DNA of 64,000 nt, taken from assembly GCA_026770025.1 (NCBI GenBank), contig JAMXDE010000008.1:1178001-1242000 (forward strand), given 5' to 3'. This DNA is from Craspedostauros australis. Lineage: Eukaryota; Bacillariophyta; Bacillariophyceae; Mastogloiales; Achnanthaceae. The notes beneath the pieces were generated by a model. That model ran no database searches. It was given only the letters and a program-made list of their open reading frames with translations, and was not told the origin of the DNA. The stretch's first letter is position 1. Every line of letters begins with the position of its first letter. Shown here piece after piece: positions 1 through 10,152 of the stretch. A program made the position numbers and the translations under genes.

Positions 1-2085
1 CAGGTGCAGGGAACAGGCATCGAAGTGTGCGAGTTCACTTCGTCTTGGAAACCCCAACGGCGAGGCGATGCTTTCTTCATGGATTTATGGGTCCAACAGC
101 AAGTGAAGGGAGCACAGCTCTATCACCTGAACATGGTCCGCCATAAGATGGGGGTGATGCGGTTGTCGGATATCGTTTCCGCGGATGGCACCAGAATCAT
201 GCCTGAAGCGCACGATGGCACTCTGACTTCTGGAATGCCGCAGCAATGGGCACGACAACCCGAACGGCTCCCCAGTGGCTGGTGGAAGGAATGGCAACAA
301 TGGTGCAAGTCGATGTGCTTTCGAGGTCTGCTTTTGAACAAGCCCCTCGGTAGGTGGCAGCGAGAGGACGGGACATGGCGTTGGTGGAAGGCACCATACC
401 AGGATGATATTTTTGATCTGGACGCTGATCCAGTCCTTCGTTACCGACCCCTTCCACGACGGCGCACCCGCTGCCAGCAGTACTCTCTGGCCGCGCCTGC
501 TACTGAAGTCCCAGCCGGCCTCAAACGAGTCTCTGTTGTTTACACTACACAGGGCATCGAATGGGACGGCCATATCGGACTGACATGCCCTCTTGAGGAG
601 CCAGCTCCTGCATACGAGCCCATCGAAAACATGCGAGGGACCATCCCCTTTCAGGAAGTGGCACGGTCCGCGAACAGGGGTAATTTGGTTCTCGTGAGCA
701 ACGGTTCGTTCAAGGATCAGCGGGGCACGTCGACATCGATCGCATACGATGTCCAGACCAGGGAGTACGTCTACTGCCATACGTTCGTCCCAGGACCGCC
801 AGAGGTCCAGAGCGCCTACAGAAGCGAGCTCGCCGGAATTTGGGCGTCCCTTGCAATGGTGGCTGAGCTCCCTGGACTACAGGACGACTGTACCATCACC
901 ATAGCTCTTGACGGTAAGCAAGCGCTCCTGCAAGCTCAAGAGGACTACCTACGACCACACCAACGGCACTGGGATATCCTCACCGAGATCCGACGGCTCC
1001 GACGTGGCATCAAAGCCACCCTGAAGTGGGAGTGGGTGAAAAGCCATCAGGACGACACAGGCAAGAAACTAACGCTGTTGGAACGGCTCAACGTGGAGGC
1101 GGACGCAAAAGCAAAACAGTTCTGGGCCGACACGGGCTCCAGACCACACGTGAAAACCTGGGTGACCGCCACAGGTCGATGGAGGCTCCGCCTACGTGAC
1201 GCCGACCATTCTCACGTGGATCCCGAGGCCATGAACGAGCTCCTTCAGACGGCATCAGCAATGAAGTACTGGTCCACCAAATTTCAGTGGAATCGGAATC
1301 AGGTTCACCAGATCGATTGGCGAGTGTACAAGACGGCACGGCAGTCCAAATTGAACCGGGGGACTGTTCGTTTCATCTCCAAGTGGGCTTCCGGCTTTGT
1401 GGGGGTCAACCACAAACTCCATCAGACCGGTCAACTACAGACGCCGAAGTGCAAGTTCTGCAACAGCGACGAGACCACTCAGCATGTTCTACGGTGCCCG
1501 GAGCATCACGAAGCTTGGACCGAGGCTACTTCCGGCCTCATTGATCGCATGGTGACGATTGGGACAGCTCCAAGGCTGGTCCAACGCATGCGGGTCGGCC
1601 TCGTGAAATGGAGACGGAACACTCGGTCCACCGATGCGCAAGGCGACATTGGGTGGTACCCTCTCATGTTGGGGTTCATCCATGAGGACTGGGCTCTTCA
1701 CCAGGCCCGCTGGATGACGACGCATGAGTGCCGGTACCCAGATGCCAATGCTTGGGCCCGAGAAATGGTACGATGGATCTGGAAAATCCCCTGGGAAATA
1801 TGGTTGGCACGGAATGCGAAAGTGCACGATGAAGAACAGCATCCTACGGTACAGGACCTGCGGCGCAAGGTCCGCCGAATGATGCAGAGTGCAAGCCAGG
1901 ACATGAACGAAGCGGAGATGCGGCTGTTCCGGGAAGGACGCCATGTCGAACATGGCACCGAGGTTCAAATGCAGCAGTGGGTGCACGCTATGATAGCCGT
2001 TCACGCAGCGGTGAGAGCGCGGCGTCGATCGAGGTCAATGCACGCCGAGAGGCGGGCGTTGGCGGCTTGGTTGGGTTTGTCATAG
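1..2085 (+). CDS. Non-LTR retrotransposon polyprotein, C-terminal part (RNase H plus zinc knuckle), 5' end outside window
   Basis: The frame is open from the first base of the window, so this is the downstream part of a longer polyprotein; the reverse transcriptase would lie upstream. About residues 226-360 of the visible frame form an RNase H fold: a first strand with NGSF, then YRSELAG (Glu), IALDGK (Asp) and a late NVEADAKAK (Asp). The first catalytic position is Asn (codon AAC at 700-702) where the family has Asp, so RNase H activity is doubtful. Near residue 483 a C-x2-C-x8-H-x4-C cluster (CKFC...QHVLRC) matches the zinc-binding tail common after LINE-type reverse transcriptases. The frame ends in TAG at 2083-2085, with a short GC-rich 3' tail and no visible poly(A). 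In a complete element the protein would copy element RNA into the genome. The rest of the frame is intact, so decay, if any, is recent. Confidence 0.75.
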   Translation, partial: QVQGTGIEVCEFTSSWKPQRRGDAFFMDLWVQQQVKGAQLYHLNMVRHKMGVMRLSDIVSADGTRIMPEAHDGTLTSGMPQQWARQPERLPSGWWKEWQQWCKSMCFRGLLLNKPLGRWQREDGTWRWWKAPYQDDIFDLDADPVLRYRPLPRRRTRCQQYSLAAPATEVPAGLKRVSVVYTTQGIEWDGHIGLTCPLEEPAPAYEPIENMRGTIPFQEVARSANRGNLVLVSNGSFKDQRGTSTSIAYDVQTREYVYCHTFVPGPPEVQSAYRSELAGIWASLAMVAELPGLQDDCTITIALDGKQALLQAQEDYLRPHQRHWDILTEIRRLRRGIKATLKWEWVKSHQDDTGKKLTLLERLNVEADAKAKQFWADTGSRPHVKTWVTATGRWRLRLRDADHSHVDPEAMNELLQTASAMKYWSTKFQWNRNQVHQIDWRVYKTARQSKLNRGTVRFISKWASGFVGVNHKLHQTGQLQTPKCKFCNSDETTQHVLRCPEHHEAWTEATSGLIDRMVTIGTAPRLVQRMRVGLVKWRRNTRSTDAQGDIGWYPLMLGFIHEDWALHQARWMTTHECRYPDANAWAREMVRWIWKIPWEIWLARNAKVHDEEQHPTVQDLRRKVRRMMQSASQDMNEAEMRLFREGRHVEHGTEVQMQQWVHAMIAVHAAVRARRRSRSMHAERRALAAWLGLS

Positions 2086-2556
2086 CCGAACAACACACGA
2101 CAGCTCGCTCAAAGCACGGCCCTACGGGGCCTGCGGCGGCGAGGGTAAAGCCTTATGGCACATTTCTAATGTAATCATTGAGTTATTTATTTGTCTGTTG
2201 TGATCTCAGTGTTTTGATGTGTTGATATCAATCGTGGATACATGCAGTCACGAATAAATAGAAGTCGTGCTGTGTCTAGAGTGCACAACTCTGGCAACAT
2301 CATCATCGCGCACATCACCAACCACCATCCGCGAAAGCCGAATGGTTTGGTTTGGTATGTACCATATGTAGTATTATACGTAGTACTTGTGGTACTCATA
2401 GTCGTACGGTATGTATGTATGTATGTATGTATGATATTATAGCGACTATCTTCCCTGATAGAGTTGGGTTAACCCGAGTAATATGACACTGTTGGACCGA
2501 CCGACCGACCTACTGACCGACATGCCTCGCCCTCGTCCTCTCCCTTTCCCTACGAG
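2086..2556. other. Intergenic stretch between retroelement and ATG6
   Basis: No gene seen. It holds the presumed 3' tail of the retroelement (GC-rich to about 2150), a (GTAT)n microsatellite at 2409-2433 and a short GACC-type repeat near 2495-2520. The end of the ATG6 3' untranslated region probably falls here. Confidence 0.5.
2409..2433. repeat. (GTAT)n microsatellite
   Basis: Six uninterrupted GTAT units read directly from the sequence. Confidence 0.9.
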
Positions 2557-3945
2557 CTACACATCGACGTGTTTGGCAGAATACGCAATCAACCACTTGA
2601 CGTTGGTGAGCACGTACTTCATGACGCGGGTCCATTCCACACCGTTGCTTCCGGTGTAGGATACGGACAACCCACCAACGCGGAATTCGTTGCTGGGTGC
2701 CTTCTGCACGGAGTGCGGCAGTATGATGGTGCGATCGCGTTGATGGATGACGCTGGCGGCGTCGTGGATGCATTGCATCATGGCGTTCAGAGCGATATTG
2801 AAGTTGCGTCTGCCGAAGAGGGAGAAGGAGGTGTCCTGGTAGTAGAGGTTATAGACGGATGGCTTGTGGGCGTTGGATTGGAACCGGATGCCGATCCTGC
2901 TGGTGCTGCCCATGGGGTGCAGGTCGTGCATGTAGCGGATGGTGGATCGCTCCTGCAGGATCTGCAGCAGGAAGACGACCTGTCCCAGCGCCGCGTTGAT
3001 CTCGTTCCAAGATATGGTGACCATGGTGAGCTGCGGCACAGTTTTGATGGGCGCCACCGACGAGTTGCCTGCCTGCAACATCGAGAAGGGTGACATGGAC
3101 GTCGATGCAGACGATGTCGTCGAGTCCATGGCCGCACGTGTCGCAGGCTCCGGTGCCACCGAAGCGGAGGAAGAGGAGAAGAAGAGGTACCTGCGCGGCT
3201 GTGTCGGAGGCTGGTTTGGGTGCGACTGAGATGAATTGCTTGCACTTGCGCTTGCACTCGCGTTGGAATCTGCGTTGGCGTTTGGAGAACCGCCGCCGAT
3301 CGACTTGCTGACAGTCATCATGGTCCCACCAGAGCTGTGAAAGCCGTTGCCACCGTATCCGCCGTGAAAGTCCTGACGAATGATGGCCGGCATGGGAGGT
3401 GCCTCCAGACCCAACCGGTAGCCATTGATGGTGCCAAAGGGACCGGAATGCCAAATGGGAAAGCAATCGTTGAGCACGTTCCACATCTTTGCGCGCTGCT
3501 GGAATCCATGGAGCTGCTGCAGCTGCTTGACCACGCTGTGGTAGCGTTGGCAAGTCTCCATCTGCTCCTGCTGCCTGACGTACAGTTGGTGATGCAGCTG
3601 CTGAGAGGACGTGTCCAGCTGATGTTCCAGTGACTGCAACTGCGCGCGTTGCTGCCGCAGCTTGGCCAGTTTGTGGCGAAGGACCTCGTTGTGTTTGAGA
3701 CGCTGCTCAAGTCCCTGCTCACAATGTACAAGTGGGCCATTCGCCGTGGTGGCCGCAACTGCGGATGGCTGATCCATCACATCCTGCGGATTGCCCGCGG
3801 AATCCCCTGCTTCCATCATCGATGGTTGTCCCTCGTCCATTCCAACGCCATGTTGCTGTTGCTGCTGTTGCTGCTCTTGTTCCTTCCGAAGCTGTGCCTC
3901 CAAATGAAGTGGCAACATCTTTGATGACCCAACGGTCGCATTCAT
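2557..3945 (-). CDS. ATG6: Beclin-1/ATG6 family autophagy protein, 462 aa
   Basis: Single-exon gene. A Gln-rich N-terminus is followed by a coiled coil (about 75-150, many L/Q heptads), then the Beclin evolutionarily conserved (BARA) domain: FPIWHSGPFGTINGYRLG near 162-179, SWNEINAALGQVVFLL near 312-328, a central FGRRNFNIALNAMMQCI, and a C-terminal VEWTRVMKYVLTNVKW. Family members are the regulatory subunit of the class III PI3-kinase (VPS34) complex, making PI3P for autophagosome nucleation and endosomal sorting. About 120 residues of Gly/Ser/Asn-rich sequence (roughly 183-303) interrupt the conserved domain after its first strand, which is unusual. No BH3 motif was recognised in the N-terminus. 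The start is the first Met of a frame with normal upstream stops. The left transposon A copy begins 254 bp upstream, so the insertion lies in or near the promoter. Confidence 0.88.
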   Translation of the reverse strand: MNATVGSSKMLPLHLEAQLRKEQEQQQQQQQHGVGMDEGQPSMMEAGDSAGNPQDVMDQPSAVAATTANGPLVHCEQGLEQRLKHNEVLRHKLAKLRQQRAQLQSLEHQLDTSSQQLHHQLYVRQQEQMETCQRYHSVVKQLQQLHGFQQRAKMWNVLNDCFPIWHSGPFGTINGYRLGLEAPPMPAIIRQDFHGGYGGNGFHSSGGTMMTVSKSIGGGSPNANADSNASASASASNSSQSHPNQPPTQPRRYLFFSSSSASVAPEPATRAAMDSTTSSASTSMSPFSMLQAGNSSVAPIKTVPQLTMVTISWNEINAALGQVVFLLQILQERSTIRYMHDLHPMGSTSRIGIRFQSNAHKPSVYNLYYQDTSFSLFGRRNFNIALNAMMQCIHDAASVIHQRDRTIILPHSVQKAPSNEFRVGGLSVSYTGSNGVEWTRVMKYVLTNVKWLIAYSAKHVDV

Positions 3946-4195
3946 CGCACTTTTGTATGCTCCAGTTCGCGCTTCGCTTCAGTTCGTTTCCTTTGCCTTC
4001 GCTCTCCTGTTGTTCCACTGTTGTTCTACTGTTGCTTTCCGTTCTTGTTGTCGACTGTTAGATTATGCAATATAATATTATAACGAGTATGGTATGTGTG
4101 TCTGCGTCGTTGTTGATACCATTGCTTCTGATCGTGAAGAGATCCACTCCTGAGGGCAATCAAGAGAGAGAGAGGCAGAGAGAGGTGATAATGAG

Positions 4196-4199
4196 ATAG
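4196..4199. repeat. 4-bp target duplication half (ATAG) of transposon A
   Basis: ATAG abuts the outer end of copy 1. Its partner is not at the other end of copy 1 (ATAT) but at 12510-12513 (CTAT, reverse complement ATAG) next to copy 2. This pairing shows a 4-bp duplication separated by inversion of the core. Confidence 0.7.
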
Positions 4200-4237
4200 G
4201 AGCCCCTCGAGCGAGTCGACCAACTGTTTGAAATGAA
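4200..4237 (+). repeat. Outer terminal inverted repeat of transposon A copy 1
   Basis: 38 bp beginning GAGCCCCTCGAGCGAGTCGA and ending at GAAATGAA. Exact reverse complement of 10153-10190. Confidence 0.93.
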
Positions 4238-6119
4238 CTTTCATACTTTTTTCCTCCGATTTAAAAACTAAGCGCATATTCGTAATCCTCATAGATCTAA
4301 AACATATACTGATCCATTTTGGTTCTGCTATTGCTCCTATTTTATGTTTTATGGACCGATGGATGTTCATATTTTCCGATCTCTTTCGGGTTTCAGCCCT
4401 TTGGCTACGACTACATCGATCCAACTTAACCCTTTGCTGTTCTTCGTTTCAGCAAGTTTGTTCCGATTTTGAATTGTTTAGTTTCTTTTGAGGCGTTCTG
4501 ATCAGACCATCCAGCCCCTCGTCCACGATAACACTAGTTGTAGATCTGTGGGAGAAGCGGCAAGTTCGCGTTTACATCCATTCTACCCTATGTTTGCCTG
4601 ATCCGTCATCTACGTCACCGACCTGGCTACTGCGTCATGAAACACCAATCACAGCACGATGTGAATCATCCTCAGCTACGTTTCGTCGTAACGGAATGGT
4701 TGAGTTGCATTGGTACTCTCGAAGTGTTTTGTGTGATGCTTCTTTCGTACATTCGGTACAATCGTTGGTTGTTCCCGCACCCCCCAAGATGTGAGGCCGG
4801 TCGGGAGCGCAAAACTCGACACAACCACATGACGAGGGTGGAAAACAAAAACAAAATCCACAATGGCCGTCCAACGGCATCCTCGGCGCCGCACCAACCA
4901 GCGGTCCACCGACAAATCCAAGCACATCGCCGTCACCGCCATGCAACCCTTGGTGGGAGGACGAGCGGAGGCTGCGAGAGCGGTTGATTTGGGGCCGCCG
5001 CAGGCCTCCGCGCAAACGTCTCCAAATTGCGGCAAATTGGCTCGTTGGATGTAGCCTGTGTACTCCATGCATAGGGCACACCAACACCTACGAATGAGCA
5101 AGGCGCATCCAGGAGGGCATCACCAACGCGCCCACGAAGTCTCAGGCTCGGGGAGGCCCAGGAAGGCATCCGCGCGGAGAAATCAGTGGAGGTCAAGAGT
5201 TTTGTTGGGCGGATCGCGGCGAACCTGCCATGTGACTTTGGCAGTGAGGGGGCAGCATCATCAAGCTGCCCAATCTCCAAGTCGCCCATACAAGTCCCGT
5301 GCGCCATCACCTAAAGATGCACGTCGCGAAGTTTGGGCTGCTGCAACGGTCTGGAAGAGGCTGCGGCATGGAATGAGTGCCGACAGGTCATTTTTTGTGG
5401 GCCACCCAAAACCAACAGGGCCATCACCAAATGGAGGTGTACCATCGGGACCATCCATGCCCAGCCCCCTCTGGATGCATCAGCGTGTCGCCAGGGAGTG
5501 TGGGTATGCACGAGGGGCACGTGGAGAGGCTGAAAGGGTCATGTGGATGAGGTATGGATCTGTATCCATGCCACAACCGGCTTGCAAATCGTTTTCGAAA
5601 TCGCTCTTTTTCAGTGTATGGACACATTTGGATATGCAATGTGGCAGAAACGTTCTGTCCTTCATGGGGTGGATAGATGGAGAGCATACAGAGCCATTGT
5701 GATGCGCAGTTTGCCAAAATACAAGCATGATGATGATGATCATGGGTGCTGAGTGGAGGGCAACATTGCTGTATCGAGAATTTTTCGAATCCACCACACA
5801 ACTGTGTGGTGGGCCAACATGAAACTTAAAATAACTTCTATGTCAATTTAACTTCAATTTTCTGACCAAACGATAGTCAGGTGTATTAATGCACTGTTTA
5901 GATTTGATTGCACACGATGTGTTGTTGAGATATAGCATGATAAGCAGATATTTGGATGGTTTTGGGGTGGGCTCTAGATAGTCTACGTATCACGACCCAT
6001 CACCCACAAAACTCCACAACTCGTGTTATCGCGGCGAAGCACCCCCATCACAAAATTTTCGTCTCATCATCCAACACAGCCTCACTTTCTCTGTTCGCCT
6101 TCATTGTGTGAGCATCACA
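4238..6119. other. Transposon A copy 1, non-transposase segment
   Basis: About 1.9 kb between the outer terminal repeat and the transposase stop. Several overlapping open frames of 125-214 codons exist on both strands in the GC-richer part (about 4800-5700). They overlap one another, contain no domain I recognise, and may be open only because of base composition. The segment is conserved in copy 2 with one noticed difference (5005). It could hold untranslated sequence, a spliced second gene, or passenger DNA; I cannot decide which. Confidence 0.4.
5791..5812. repeat. Perfect hairpin (10-bp arms, 2-nt loop) in transposon A copy 1
   Basis: CCACCACACA, two bases, then TGTGTGGTGG. It lies about 310 bp beyond the transposase stop codon and could form a stable stem in RNA or single-stranded DNA. 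The same hairpin is at 16892-16913 in copy 2. Confidence 0.85.
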
Positions 6120-8531
6120 TCACCTCTGATGGTCCAATTCCTCTTCCTCTCTCTGCAACTCCTCTTCTCTCTGCTCCTCCTCTGTTGCAGCTGGTGCATT
6201 GGAGGTTGCCGCGATTATGGATGTTGTTGCTTTGCTTGTTGGGTTGGTGTTGGTGCTGGTATCCATCTTGCTGAGAGCAGCCTCCTTCTTTTCTTTGCGT
6301 TGTTTGGCGTTGTACGCTGCTGACAGCGAAGCTTTCACACGCATCGGGTTAGCGTGCAGTTGTACGTACCAGTCAGTTTTGGCTTTTTCGGTGTCCATCA
6401 ATTGTTCGTGTGCTTCATGTTCGGATGGTCTGTTTTTCGAGTCCTTCGCGGACGCTTCACTGATGCCCTTCAATTTCGCTGCGATGTAGTCTGGTAGTTT
6501 GGCATTGGTCCGTGTTGTTTTGCTCGCCCAGCCTTGCACCGCGAGTGGTGGGTGTTCTGTGTCCGCGGTCTGATCACGCAACTTGGTGGTGTGATCAGGT
6601 GGCAGGTGTTGCTGTCCGTCTTGGAGGGCCTTGCCGAACGCAAGCCCCTTGCTCTCTGCCGCTGTGCGCCCGAGTTTTCGCGTCTTGTCCGTCTTCCTGA
6701 ATGATTCGGACGTGATCGGCAGCTTGTCGGACGTGAACGTTCTACAATCGATGACACCCAACTCGTTGATGATCCACCCTCCCCATTCGGTGCTCTTCAC
6801 CACAACATCTTCCGTGATTCCAGATGCAGCCACCAACCGCGCCTGGTCATCGTCGTACTTCACCTCGTGAGTCATACGTACCTGTTGTCCACTTGCGCGG
6901 AATCGTCGTTTTGGTGCACCAGGCAACGTCGTGATGTTACCTGCCAGGAGCGCCGCGTTGACAAGTACCGTTGTCGTACCCGCGATGTTACCGGCTTTCA
7001 GCGCGAGGAAGACTTGGAACGGGGTCTTGATGTCCTTGCCACTTTGCACGTATTTTCGCAGTACACGGGTGATGTACGCGAAGTGGGTGTCCAGCATGCT
7101 CTTCCCAGTTTGGGCCTCCGTGTAGATCCACGCGATGATTTTGGCCGCCTTTCGTGTCGCAAGGTTCTTGTTGAGTACCGATGTGATGAGCGCGATGTGC
7201 TCGTGACTGGCAAAGCAACACGCGTTATCGCTCTGTAGGATGATTTCAGTCACGGATGGGTGCATGTCTTTGACCTTTGTTTGCACAATCTCCAGCAGTC
7301 CACCAACTTGAAGTGTGTCTTGCGTTGGTCTTCCATCGACCACAATGTCGATGAACCGATAAGTGAAAATGTCGTTGCGACACGTGATGACCATTGCCCC
7401 GAGCAGTGACATCCCCTTCTTCCCCCAATATTCTTGTTGGGCTTCGCCTTGGCCTGTCGGTAGAATTTTTTGCTTATGGTCGAGTACCACATAGGCTCTT
7501 TCAGGCTTTTCGTTGAGCTGGGATTGATAAAAGGCGATTTTTCCGAATTGCACTTTGGCACGCACTTTGTGAGCCATGTAGTTAACAATTTCATTGGCGA
7601 ATCCCGGTGCTGCTGCAAGCATTGATTCCAATTCGTCTTTGTGTTCTTTGAGTTCGTTGTCCTTAAGCATTTCGACAAAAGGGACAAAACTATCATTCAC
7701 AAATCGCATTGTTGATCCACAACGGTTGCATACTTTACGTGGTTGTTCGCTTGCAGTGGTGGGAGAAGTGTCATTTGTGACAGTGGCTTTCTTCTTGCTC
7801 TTGTGCTTGTTGGTGCGTGGTTTGCGTTGGTTGGTTGATGTGGCTGCTCCCTTCTTCGCCTTTTCGGTGGTGAGAGCGAACGCTGCCGAATGCATTGGAT
7901 CGTCGCACTGAAGCTGCATGTGGGAGGCGGTGAACTCCCATTTGAGGAACACAACAAGCAATTCGAGTGCATGCAAGAGAGAATCGGCTGTGCGCACATA
8001 AGGCGCGATGACGTCATCGGGCTCATCGTTGTCGTTGTCGCTCTCGTCATTGGCATCGTTTTGTTCCTCCTCGTCTGCTTCATACTTAGCCTTCAGTAGG
8101 TCTACTAGGCGCGAAATTGCCTGTTTGAGTTTCTCCGTCGCCATCCAGAAGTAGCTCTCAAAGGAAGAAAGCCCTGTCTTGATCTTGCTTTTGCGTGTGA
8201 GTAGGTGAGTAATGGTGGTGAACGTGGGCATTCCAACCGGAGTATTGGTGGTAGGCGCGTACATGTCGAATAATTCTTGGATGGTAGTGCTGCCACGATC
8301 GAACACTGGGACATTTTCGAATTGAACCCCACCATACTGTACCATGTGACTCAACCCTGCCTTGTATGTAGTCGTGGTCATGAGGAAGGAAACCACACCG
8401 GAGAGATCACAGGCACGCACACGGTACTGAAGAACTCGCGGCGGGATGCTTTGGCCGTGGCTCAACATGACGTAGTTGCGACGCAAAGTGCAGGCCTGGC
8501 TGTGCGTGATGATGTCGCGTTTGGACAGCAT
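6120..8531 (-). CDS. Transposon A copy 1: putative DDE transposase, main ORF (803 codons from first ATG)
   Basis: Same protein as in copy 2. It has an acidic stretch (EEEQNDANDESDNDNDE), a Lys-rich basic linker, and a CNRCGS zinc-binding pair near residue 268. A DDE-like core follows: VVLDHKQK (Asp about 351), a YWGKKG motif, ILQSDNACC (Asp about 435) and TEAQTGKSMLDTHFAY (Glu about 472 or Asp about 481). The frame is open upstream through a single UGA into the 365-codon ORF, so the true protein may start there. The role would be excision and integration of element A in the nucleus. One synonymous difference from copy 2 was noticed (6612). The C-terminus is Thr/Asn- then Glu-rich. Superfamily not proven. 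Confidence 0.7.
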   Translation of the reverse strand: MLSKRDIITHSQACTLRRNYVMLSHGQSIPPRVLQYRVRACDLSGVVSFLMTTTTYKAGLSHMVQYGGVQFENVPVFDRGSTTIQELFDMYAPTTNTPVGMPTFTTITHLLTRKSKIKTGLSSFESYFWMATEKLKQAISRLVDLLKAKYEADEEEQNDANDESDNDNDEPDDVIAPYVRTADSLLHALELLVVFLKWEFTASHMQLQCDDPMHSAAFALTTEKAKKGAATSTNQRKPRTNKHKSKKKATVTNDTSPTTASEQPRKVCNRCGSTMRFVNDSFVPFVEMLKDNELKEHKDELESMLAAAPGFANEIVNYMAHKVRAKVQFGKIAFYQSQLNEKPERAYVVLDHKQKILPTGQGEAQQEYWGKKGMSLLGAMVITCRNDIFTYRFIDIVVDGRPTQDTLQVGGLLEIVQTKVKDMHPSVTEIILQSDNACCFASHEHIALITSVLNKNLATRKAAKIIAWIYTEAQTGKSMLDTHFAYITRVLRKYVQSGKDIKTPFQVFLALKAGNIAGTTTVLVNAALLAGNITTLPGAPKRRFRASGQQVRMTHEVKYDDDQARLVAASGITEDVVVKSTEWGGWIINELGVIDCRTFTSDKLPITSESFRKTDKTRKLGRTAAESKGLAFGKALQDGQQHLPPDHTTKLRDQTADTEHPPLAVQGWASKTTRTNAKLPDYIAAKLKGISEASAKDSKNRPSEHEAHEQLMDTEKAKTDWYVQLHANPMRVKASLSAAYNAKQRKEKKEAALSKMDTSTNTNPTSKATTSIIAATSNAPAATEEEQREEELQREEEELDHQR

Positions 8532-8555
8532 GCGCACCTTTTGTTCCTCCGATAG

Positions 8556-9653
8556 TCAATGTGCGTGCTTAGCAAGAATAGCAGTACACAGTGCATCTGA
8601 CGCAGACTTTGCCAAAGTGGCTCTTGCTGTGTGGGATGACGTAGATTCTCCGAGCAAGCATAGGGTGTAGAGGTTAGATGCTAACATCGTTGGAGGAACC
8701 TCCATGTTGGCACGTACGTATGCAACCACCTGTTCCATTTGACGAGTTGGCACATCCTCTTCTGGAAGCAGGACAGTCCAAAGTGCAGATGATACGACAC
8801 TCCACATCTGTTTGATGTAGCTCCAGATGGTCCGATCGTGCTTGCCTGTGAGAACAAACCCTTTTTTCGGCATCAGCAGCAACAGTTTTGGATCTAGGTT
8901 AGACCCAAGCGCCGCCATCGCACGAACGATGGCACCACGCCTCCAGCTCTCCTCCTCCTCCAGATCACACCCGAGCTTGCCGCCTCTCCTGCCCCAGCCG
9001 GCGCGCGTCTGTTCCTCCTCATCGTCAACGAACGTGCTGTCGCTGTCAATAGAGGGATCTGCGTACCCCCCAGCAACAACAGTGTTGCAACGCCGGGGAA
9101 GCCTCCCTGGTGGGGTAGGCTTCACAGGGGGTGCAACATCAGCTGCAGCAGGCAGGGAGGGTGCGTTCACGATAACGCTCACTGTAGCCCCATCGCCGAC
9201 ACCTCGTCCCTCCGATCGCACCTTGACGTTGGAGTCATCAAAGACGCCTCCATTGTCGTGGAGGATGTGAACGTACACATGCAGCTCGCGAGCGTGCGCA
9301 TGCGTACCGTTCGGGACAAGGCTGCCATCCGCTGCATGCATCGGCTTCACATCGATCACTTGCGTGATGGTGCTCGGCTTCCTCAACGCAGCGGACGGCT
9401 TGTCAGGCAACAGTTGTTCAGCAGTAGGCAGCAATCCCCCCTTCGAATCGACAGGAGGAGCAGACACAGGGTGAGCGCGAGGTTTCTTACTAGGGGAGGG
9501 GTTGCCATCCTTGGAGAGGGCCTTGGCGGTGGTAGAGAAAGGCATGATGCAGTTGTTTCTGTGGAGTAGTGTGGTTTGCTGGTTGGATGTGACGAACTGC
9601 ACTGGTGTGAGACGAAGTGACGAACGGAGAGCATGCAACGATAGGTGGGCCAT
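8556..9653 (-). CDS. Transposon A copy 1: upstream ORF (365 aa) ending in leaky-context UGA
   Basis: Begins MAHLSLHALRSSL and ends in UGA (8556-8558). It is in the same frame as the 805-codon ORF, with no other stop between them. The N-terminal half is Pro/Ala/Ser-rich and low in complexity. The C-terminal 130 residues are better ordered, with Trp and predicted helices (IWSYIKQMWSVVSSALWTVL), and could be the N-terminal domain of the transposase. No family recognised. The stop context is UGA CUA, a known high-readthrough context in animal and viral genes. Identical in copy 2. Confidence 0.6.
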   Translation of the reverse strand: MAHLSLHALRSSLRLTPVQFVTSNQQTTLLHRNNCIMPFSTTAKALSKDGNPSPSKKPRAHPVSAPPVDSKGGLLPTAEQLLPDKPSAALRKPSTITQVIDVKPMHAADGSLVPNGTHAHARELHVYVHILHDNGGVFDDSNVKVRSEGRGVGDGATVSVIVNAPSLPAAADVAPPVKPTPPGRLPRRCNTVVAGGYADPSIDSDSTFVDDEEEQTRAGWGRRGGKLGCDLEEEESWRRGAIVRAMAALGSNLDPKLLLLMPKKGFVLTGKHDRTIWSYIKQMWSVVSSALWTVLLPEEDVPTRQMEQVVAYVRANMEVPPTMLASNLYTLCLLGESTSSHTARATLAKSASDALCTAILAKHAH

Positions 9654-10152
9654 TCAGCAACAACAACAACAACTACTACTACAACTACTACTACTCTGAT
9701 GAGAACGGGCATTGAGCGAAAGGGCGAGTATGCATGGCATTGGCGAGCCAAGTTGTGAAATGGAGCGAACGTGTGGCGCGATTTTGCGAAATGATGGAGA
9801 TGATGTGTTTTGTGTGATGTGTTTTGTGTCATGTGTTTTGTGACGAGCAGAATGTGGAATCACGTACCACATGCTAACGTGTAATTAACGCGTACCAAAC
9901 GACCGGCACCTTCGGAAGCAGGTCCGTGACTGGTCACCTCACGATAAATGCATGAGAACATTATCGAACCTTCGGCAGAAACTAACGAATTTGCTGCTGT
10001 TGGATCAACGCGACTGCATTGTACACATAGATCACTCCATAAAACTTAAAATGAAACCAAGTAGAAGCTGAAAGGGTCCACCACATGTAAATAGACTACG
10101 AGGATTATGTATATGTAATTAGTTTTAAAATCCCAGAAAAACGACTAGACTC

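Noticed and set aside
5058-5702. 214-codon ORF in element A (also 17002-17646 in copy 2)
   Set aside because: Overlaps several other open frames on both strands; no domain and Arg/Ser/Pro-rich composition typical of chance frames in GC-rich DNA. Described only as part of the segment.
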